From assembly GCA_000381565.1 (NCBI GenBank), contig KB906725.1:1443731-1507730 (forward strand): 64,000 bases of DNA, given 5' to 3'. A program made the translations under genes and the position numbers. The notes beneath the pieces were generated by a model. The model had not been told where the DNA came from. It searched no databases and was given only the letters and a program-made list of their open reading frames with translations. This DNA is from Oxalobacteraceae bacterium AB_14. Lineage in GTDB: Bacteria; Pseudomonadota; Gammaproteobacteria; Burkholderiales; Burkholderiaceae_D. Shown here one piece after another: positions 59,835-64,000 of the stretch; the first letter of the stretch is position 1, and the number at the start of each line of letters is the position of its first letter.

Positions 59835-60719
59835 ATGGATGATTTGAGGCAGGATGCAGAGAGTTTGCTGACCAAGACCAGTCTGTCGGACGGCGTCGAC
59901 CGCCGCGACTTCCTGAAGGTGGCGCTGGGCACCGGCTTCGCCGCCGCCGCGCTGCCCGTGGTGGCGCAGAACGTCATCAAGACCGACACCGCCGGCCTGA
60001 CCGCCGGCACCATCACCCTGACGGTGGCCGGCGTGCAAGTGCCGGTCTACCGCGCCCAGCCGGAAGGCAAGACCAATCTGCCGGTGATACTGGTGGTGTC
60101 GGAAATCTTCGGCGTGCACGAGCACATCGCCGACGTCGCCCGCCGCTTCGCCAAGCTGGGCTACCTGGCGCTGGCGCCGGACCTGTTCGTGCGCCAGGGC
60201 GATCCGCAAAAAGCCGCCTCGATCGCCGAGCTGCAGCGCGACATCATCTCCAAGACGCCGGACGCGCAAGTGATGGCCGACCTCGACGCCACCGTGGCCT
60301 GGGCCAAGGCCAACGGCGGCAACGGCGACAAGATCGGCATCACCGGCTTCTGCTGGGGCGGCCGCATCACCTGGATGTACGCCGCGCACAATCCGAACAT
60401 CAAGGCCGGCGTGGCCTGGTACGGCCGCCTGATGGGCGACAGCACTCCGGTGACTCCCAGGCACCCAGTTGATATCGCTGGATCTCTGACAGTGCCGATG
60501 CTGGGCCTGTACGGCCGGAAGGACACCGGCATCACCCAGGAATCGATCGCGGCGATGAAGGCGGCGCTGGCCAAGGGGCCGAATAAGGCGGAGTTTGTCG
60601 TCTACCCGAACTCCGGCCACGCCTTCCACGCCGACTACCGCGCCAGCTACGTCGAGGCCGACGCCAAGGACGGCTGGGCCCGTTTACAGGCGTGGTTCAA
60701 GCAAAACGGCGTGATCTAA
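59835..60719 (+). CDS. Dienelactone-hydrolase family protein with Tat-type N-terminus
   Basis: 294 residues. The N-terminus has a twin-Arg motif (DRRDFLKVALGTG, residues about 22-34) followed by a hydrophobic stretch and an Ala-rich cleavage-like site, so export by Tat is likely. The alpha/beta-hydrolase domain shows Glu in VVSEIFGVHEHI, nucleophile Cys in TGFCWGGRITW, Asp in LYGRKDTGIT and His in YPNSGHAFHADYR, the DLH triad. Family members open lactones; the true substrate is unknown. CGGAGG precedes the ATG with good spacing. Confidence 0.88.
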   Translation: MDDLRQDAESLLTKTSLSDGVDRRDFLKVALGTGFAAAALPVVAQNVIKTDTAGLTAGTITLTVAGVQVPVYRAQPEGKTNLPVILVVSEIFGVHEHIADVARRFAKLGYLALAPDLFVRQGDPQKAASIAELQRDIISKTPDAQVMADLDATVAWAKANGGNGDKIGITGFCWGGRITWMYAAHNPNIKAGVAWYGRLMGDSTPVTPRHPVDIAGSLTVPMLGLYGRKDTGITQESIAAMKAALAKGPNKAEFVVYPNSGHAFHADYRASYVEADAKDGWARLQAWFKQNGVI

Positions 60720-60832
60720 GACCTGTTTTGCCGGGTTTTTAGCCAAAGATGAGCATAAAAGCGGGCCGGGCGGTAAAATGATGCCCCCGGCCCGCGCGCA
60801 GCGGCCCGGTCCCTGCTACAAGAGGCTATAAC

Positions 60833-61606
60833 ATCGATCCCGTACTCATCTCCATCCTACTGGCCACCACGGTTGCCGGCGTCGTCAGCATCACCGCTGC
60901 CGCGGTGTTCTCGTTTACGCTGCTGTCGAAGGTGGTGGAGCGCATGGTCAGCCTGTCGGTGGGCATCATGCTGTCGACCTCCCTGCTGCACGCCTTGCCG
61001 GAAGCGTTCGAATCGCAGGCCAGCGCGCGCAGCCTGTTCGCCACCCTGCTGGGCGGCCTGCTGGCCTTCTTCCTGCTGGAAAAGCTGGCGATCCTGCGCC
61101 ATTCACACCACCACGAGGGCGACGGCCACCATCACCACCACGGCCACGACAAGCGCGAGGCGGGCAAGGCCGGCTGGATGATCCTGGTCGGCGACGGCAT
61201 GCACAACTTCACCGACGGCATCCTGATCGCGGCGGCCTTCCTGGCCAATCCCGAGCTGGGGCTGGTGACGGGGCTGGCCATCATCGCCCACGAGATTCCG
61301 CAGGAGATCGGCGACTTCATCGTGCTGCTCAACGCCGGCTTCTCGCGCACGCGGGCCTATGTCTACAATTTGCTGTGCAGCCTGCTGGCCATCGCCGGCG
61401 GCTTGCTGGGCTACTACACGCTGGAGAGCGCCAGCAGCATGATCCCGTATGTGCTGGTGTTCGCCTCGTCGGGCTTCATCTACATCGCCGTCAGCGACCT
61501 GATGCCGCAGATGCAGCGCCGCGCCACGCTGCGCGAAACCATCCCGCAAGTGCTGCTGATCGCGCTCGGCGTCGCCATCGTGCTGGTGCTGACCCACGGC
61601 CACTGA
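60833..61606 (+). CDS. ZIP family metal transporter, start codon non-standard
   Basis: About 257 residues. TM1 ISILLATTVAGVVSITAAA, His-rich cytoplasmic loop (HSHHHEGDGHHHHHGHDK), TM4 with HNFTDGILIAAAFL and TM5 with IAHEIPQEIGDF, the conserved His/Glu metal site of zinc/iron-type ZIPs. The frame runs upstream to 60833 without any ATG, GTG or TTG. The first such codon in frame is GTG 60905, which would remove most of TM1. AGAGG lies 7 bases before ATC at 60833 (ATC GAT CCC GTA), so initiation at ATC, or a mutated start, is the best reading. Confidence 0.8.
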   Translation: MDPVLISILLATTVAGVVSITAAAVFSFTLLSKVVERMVSLSVGIMLSTSLLHALPEAFESQASARSLFATLLGGLLAFFLLEKLAILRHSHHHEGDGHHHHHGHDKREAGKAGWMILVGDGMHNFTDGILIAAAFLANPELGLVTGLAIIAHEIPQEIGDFIVLLNAGFSRTRAYVYNLLCSLLAIAGGLLGYYTLESASSMIPYVLVFASSGFIYIAVSDLMPQMQRRATLRETIPQVLLIALGVAIVLVLTHGH

Positions 61607-61666
61607 GCTTGTGGCCGCTCAACCCGGCGCGCTTGCAGCAGGCGGCGCCGGGAGTATGATGACGGG

Positions 61667-61948
61667 ATGAACTCCAGACAAAAAAAGCAGGCTGAAGCGT
61701 TGGCGGCATTGTCCGCCGCCGACCGCGCGCGCCTGGAACGCTTGGCTGCGCTGGCTCAGGTTAGCGCGGAGCATCTTTGGCCCGATGTCTGGCTGTATGG
61801 TTTCAACGATACGGAAGAAAGCATTCAAGCTGATCTCGCAGCCCAAGCCGATATAGAGGCGGGCCGAACCATTCCGAACGAAGAAGTCATGGAGCAGGCG
61901 CGCCGAATACTGGAATCGAATGTCCAGCGCAAACGGAAAGCCGGCTAG
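61667..61948 (+). CDS. Antitoxin of a ParE-type toxin-antitoxin pair
   Basis: 93 residues. Helical, with KKQAEALAALSAADRARLERLAALAQ and then EHLWPDVWLYGFNDTEESIQADL, ending in a basic tail (NVQRKRKAG). The motif LWxDVWLYGF is shared with the paralogue at 62301-62591, 642 bp downstream. The family name is not recognised; the antitoxin role is inferred from its place before and 29-base overlap with a ParE-like gene. Confidence 0.75.
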   Translation: MNSRQKKQAEALAALSAADRARLERLAALAQVSAEHLWPDVWLYGFNDTEESIQADLAAQADIEAGRTIPNEEVMEQARRILESNVQRKRKAG

Positions 61949-62222
61949 CCTCGTTGTAAGCTGGTCTGCTCAAGCGCAGGCGTCGCTCGATCAGACCATG
62001 GCGCATGTCTATACGCAGGATGTGGGAGCCGGAAGTCTACTGCTCCAACGACTGCAAAAGGCGCTTGATCTGATTGCGGAACAACCCGGAATCGGCACGC
62101 CAACAAAGCAGAGAAACCTGCGTCGTTTTCCGATTCCGCGAACCGGCCATACAATTGAATACCGGGTTGGTCAAAGGGGAATCACCATCACTCGTTGGGT
62201 GCGTCAAACACGCAAGTTCTAA
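61920..62222 (+). CDS. parE: RelE/ParE family toxin
   Basis: 100 residues. ParE fold: VVSWSAQAQASLDQTMAHV, RLQKALDLIAEQPGIGTP, NLRRFPIPRTGHTIEYRVGQRGITITRWVRQTRKF. The C-terminal HxIxYRV...IxRWxHxxR-like strand is the usual ParE end. ParE proteins poison DNA gyrase; RelE proteins cut mRNA. No SD upstream, and the start lies within the antitoxin gene, indicating translational coupling. Confidence 0.85.
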   Translation: MSSANGKPASLVVSWSAQAQASLDQTMAHVYTQDVGAGSLLLQRLQKALDLIAEQPGIGTPTKQRNLRRFPIPRTGHTIEYRVGQRGITITRWVRQTRKF

Positions 62223-62300
62223 TTTTCAGTCGCCGCCGGCCGGGCCGGGGCGGCGCACCACCCTGCCAGCACCCTTGCATTAGGCGGCGCCGGGAGTACC

Positions 62301-62591
62301 ATGGCGGTCGTGGACAGCGACCTAAATAAGCAGTCTGAAGCATTCGCTGCGCTCACCGCAGAGGATCGCGCTCGCCTTGAGCTGTTGGCTGCGCTCGCAC
62401 AACTGAGTCCTGAGCATCTTTGGCAGGATGTCTGGCTTTACGGGTTTGATGATGTTGAGGAAGGAATTCTGGCGGACCTGGAAGCCGACGAGTATTTCAA
62501 GCACAACGCCGGTATCGATAACGCCGAAGTCATGGCGGAAGCACGTCAGCTGATCGCCATCCATGGCAAGCGGAAACGCCGGATCGGGTAG
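62301..62591 (+). CDS. Paralogous antitoxin (second copy)
   Basis: 96 residues. Same architecture as the antitoxin at 61667: RARLELLAALAQLSPEHLWQDVWLYGFDDVEEGILADLEAD and a basic end KRKRRIG. Its upstream sequence repeats that of the first copy (CTTGCA...AGGCGGCGCCGGGAGTA at 61632-61656 and 62274-62298). The toxin behind it is broken, so it is a solitary antitoxin that could still neutralise or bind. Confidence 0.75.
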   Translation: MAVVDSDLNKQSEAFAALTAEDRARLELLAALAQLSPEHLWQDVWLYGFDDVEEGILADLEADEYFKHNAGIDNAEVMAEARQLIAIHGKRKRRIG

Positions 62592-62744
62592 TCTTCGGGT
62601 GCGCTGGCTGCCCAGTGCGTGAAAAGCTTACTCCGGGTCGATCGTTTATATCGCGGCGCAGGATCGCCGCGCCGCATTGAGTACTATGTCGCCAACAACG
62701 AGCTCAGAGTGACGCGCTGGGCACGTCAAACACGCAAGCGTTAA
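62563..62744 (+). pseudogene. Decayed ParE-type toxin
   Basis: It starts at an ATG overlapping the antitoxin by 29 bases, exactly as in the intact pair, and reads ...GSLRVRWLPSA, then meets a stop. Further on, in another frame, RRIEYYVANNELRVTRWARQTRKR matches the last strand of the intact toxin. Length is 182 bases against 303, so about 120 bases have been lost in addition to the frameshift. Its TAA overlaps the sseA stop on the other strand. Confidence 0.75.
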
Positions 62745-63592
62745 GCGCCAGTCGCCACCGGCCGCGCCGGGTCGGCGCACCATTCGCTCCAGGAACCGGG
62801 GTAGAGCGCCGCTCCGCTCAGGCCGGCCACTTCCAATGCCAGCAGATTGTGGCAGGCCGTCACGCCCGAACCGCATTGCATGATCGCCTGCGGCGCGCTG
62901 GCGAACAGCGGCGCGAATTCCTCCTTCAATTGCGCGGCGTCCTTGAAGCGGCCGTCGGCGTTCAGGTTGTCCTTGAAGAAGCGGTTCCTGGCGCCGGGAA
63001 TATGGCCGCCGACCGGATCGATGGTCTCGTTCTCGCCGCGATAACGGTCGGTCGCGCGCGCATCGACCACGGTGCGCGCCTGCGTGGCCAGGTTGGCCAC
63101 CACGTCCTCCACCGACACCGTCGGCACCAGCGACGGCTGCTCGTGGAGCGTGCCGCGCGCGCGCGAAACGACCGGCGTCACCATCGGCAAGCCCTGCGAC
63201 TGCCACGCGGCCAGGCCGCCGTCCAGCACCGCCACGGCCGGATGGCCTACCCAGCGCAGCAACCACCACAATCGCGCCGCGAACATGCCGCCATGCGCGT
63301 CATAGGCCACCACCTGCGTGTCGTCGTTGATGCCCCAGCCGCGCAAGGTCTCGATCAGCGCGGCGCGCTCCGGCAGCGGATGGCGGCCGCGGAACTTGCC
63401 GTCCACACCCTGCTTGGCGCCCGACAGATCGGTATCGATGTTGGCGAACTGCGCGTTCTGGATATGGCCGATGGCAAAGCCGTCGCGGCCCGCGTTGGGA
63501 CTCATCAGGTCGTGGCGGCAATCGAGTATCACCCAATTGTCGTCGGTCAGGTGCTGGGACAGTTCGGCTGCGCCGATCAGGGTGGTGTGCAT
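62741..63592 (-). CDS. sseA: 3-mercaptopyruvate sulfurtransferase / rhodanese
   Basis: 283 residues. Two rhodanese domains (about 1-135 and 155-280). The active-site Cys is in MQCGSGVTACHN (about 240), the CGSGVT loop of mercaptopyruvate sulfurtransferases. The first domain has VVAYDAHGGMFAARLWWLL with the non-catalytic position. Transfers sulfur from 3-mercaptopyruvate. It starts 18 bp after a structured repeat. Its 3' end is partly duplicated between the two TA copies. Confidence 0.92.
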   Translation of the reverse strand: MHTTLIGAAELSQHLTDDNWVILDCRHDLMSPNAGRDGFAIGHIQNAQFANIDTDLSGAKQGVDGKFRGRHPLPERAALIETLRGWGINDDTQVVAYDAHGGMFAARLWWLLRWVGHPAVAVLDGGLAAWQSQGLPMVTPVVSRARGTLHEQPSLVPTVSVEDVVANLATQARTVVDARATDRYRGENETIDPVGGHIPGARNRFFKDNLNADGRFKDAAQLKEEFAPLFASAPQAIMQCGSGVTACHNLLALEVAGLSGAALYPGSWSEWCADPARPVATGA

Positions 63593-63609
63593 GTTCCGGG
63601 TTTCCTTGG

Positions 63610-63698
63610 AGGTTGTTTCAACATGCCCGCAGCGAGGCGCAGCGACGAAGGCAGTGCGCCTGCACGGCGAGGAGCTGTAACGAAGCTGTGGGCATGTT
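63610..63698. repeat. Structured dispersed repeat, copy 2
   Basis: Arms GTTTCAACATGCCC (63615-63628) and GGGCATGTTGAAAC (63680-63693) are perfectly complementary, and AGG/CCT extend them outward. On the minus strand the interior reads CAGCTTCGTTAC, GCCGTGC, GCGCACTG, GCGCCTCGCTGCG, the blocks of the copy at 17918-18014. Confidence 0.75.
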
Positions 63699-63709
63699 GA
63701 AACGGCCTC

Positions 63710-64000
63710 TTAAACTTCGCTGGCTATCGGATCGGTAATGGCTATCGCCTTACCGCGCTCGGTGTTACGCGTATTGTAAAACGTTGTGGCGACGCCGGAC
63801 GCCAGTATCACGCCTATGCCGGCCCAGCTATGCCAGCTGAACACGTCGCCGAACACCAGCACGCCCCAGACGCTGGAAAACACGATGCCGGTGTACTGCA
63901 GATTGGCCACCACCAAGGTCTGCCCCAGGCGATAGGCGCGCGTCATGGCGATCTGCGCGCTGGTGGCGCAGATGCCGATGCCCAGCAACAGCAAGCCGCC
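63710..64000 (-). CDS. EamA-type drug/metabolite transporter, C-terminal end
   Basis: 97 residues at the window edge, 5' end missing. Hydrophobic segments GGLLLLGIGICATSAQIAMTRAY split, LVVANLQYTGIVFSSVWGVLVFGD and WAGIGVILASGVATTFY, the last three helices of an EamA repeat. QIAMTRAYRLGQ is typical of the loop between the second-repeat helices. Short polar C-terminal tail (RNTERGKAIAITDPIASEV). Substrate unknown. Confidence 0.85.
   Translation of the reverse strand, partial: GGLLLLGIGICATSAQIAMTRAYRLGQTLVVANLQYTGIVFSSVWGVLVFGDVFSWHSWAGIGVILASGVATTFYNTRNTERGKAIAITDPIASEV

Overview
The window is high-GC, gene-dense bacterial chromosome. Gene content and order point to a betaproteobacterium of the family Oxalobacteraceae (Massilia/Duganella/Janthinobacterium type). 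The pointers are the block rplM-rpsI-argC-bactofilin-erpA-anmK-M23 peptidase-tyrS-dtd, dusB-fis-purH-ruvC-ruvA-ruvB, a PEP-CTERM exported protein, a TPP-riboswitch thi operon, and uvrD/thrB2/DUF2782/polA. This placement is inference from family knowledge; no search was run. No rRNA, tRNA, CRISPR array, complete IS or prophage was seen.

Layout. 1-3.3 kb: two ABC-2 type export systems on the minus strand, one cut by the window edge. 3.4-5.7 kb: an unknown gene, coq7, an OsmC-like gene and a broken NHL-repeat gene. 5.7-18 kb: housekeeping block (ribosomal proteins, arginine biosynthesis, Fe-S insertion, cell-wall recycling, tyrosyl-tRNA synthetase, dusB-fis, purH). 18-21.8 kb: ruvC-ruvA-ruvB, interrupted between ruvA and ruvB by a lower-GC pair, a phosphoribosyltransferase-fold gene and a small gene overlapping it by 137 bp. 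21.8-26.5 kb: envelope and secreted proteins (OmpA-like protein, ice-binding lipoprotein with Ig-like domains, PEP-CTERM spondin protein, DUF2147). 26.5-31.5 kb: amino-acid metabolism and regulators, then an AT-rich stretch full of inverted repeats in front of a RAMA-like basic-tailed protein. 31.5-42.2 kb: valS, secreted M28 aminopeptidase, crotonase, HicAB, a TetR/fatty-acid-hydroxylase divergent pair and secreted unknowns. 42.2-47 kb: riboswitch-controlled thiCSGDE. 47-52 kb: an ANTAR response regulator, a stand-alone receiver, class III alcohol dehydrogenase, and a BlaR1-like M56 metallopeptidase with BlaI-like operators and a 16-residue upstream ORF but no blaI beside it. 52-60.7 kb: uvrD, thrB2, polA and a dienelactone hydrolase, separated by REP/REPIN palindromes. 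60.8-64 kb: a ZIP transporter with no standard start codon, a duplicated ParE-type toxin-antitoxin locus whose second toxin is broken, an sseA-like sulfurtransferase, and the end of an EamA-type transporter.

The best candidates for something undescribed are the overlapping PRTase/small-protein module inside the ruv cluster, a ~95-bp dispersed element (two copies) whose terminal arms differ in sequence but stay complementary, the M56 peptidase locus with its coupled mini-ORF and Gly/Met heptad-repeat sensor region, and the RAMA-like gene behind nested inverted repeats. Coordinates of starts were chosen from Shine-Dalgarno sequences and family N-termini, and are stated as such in the entries.
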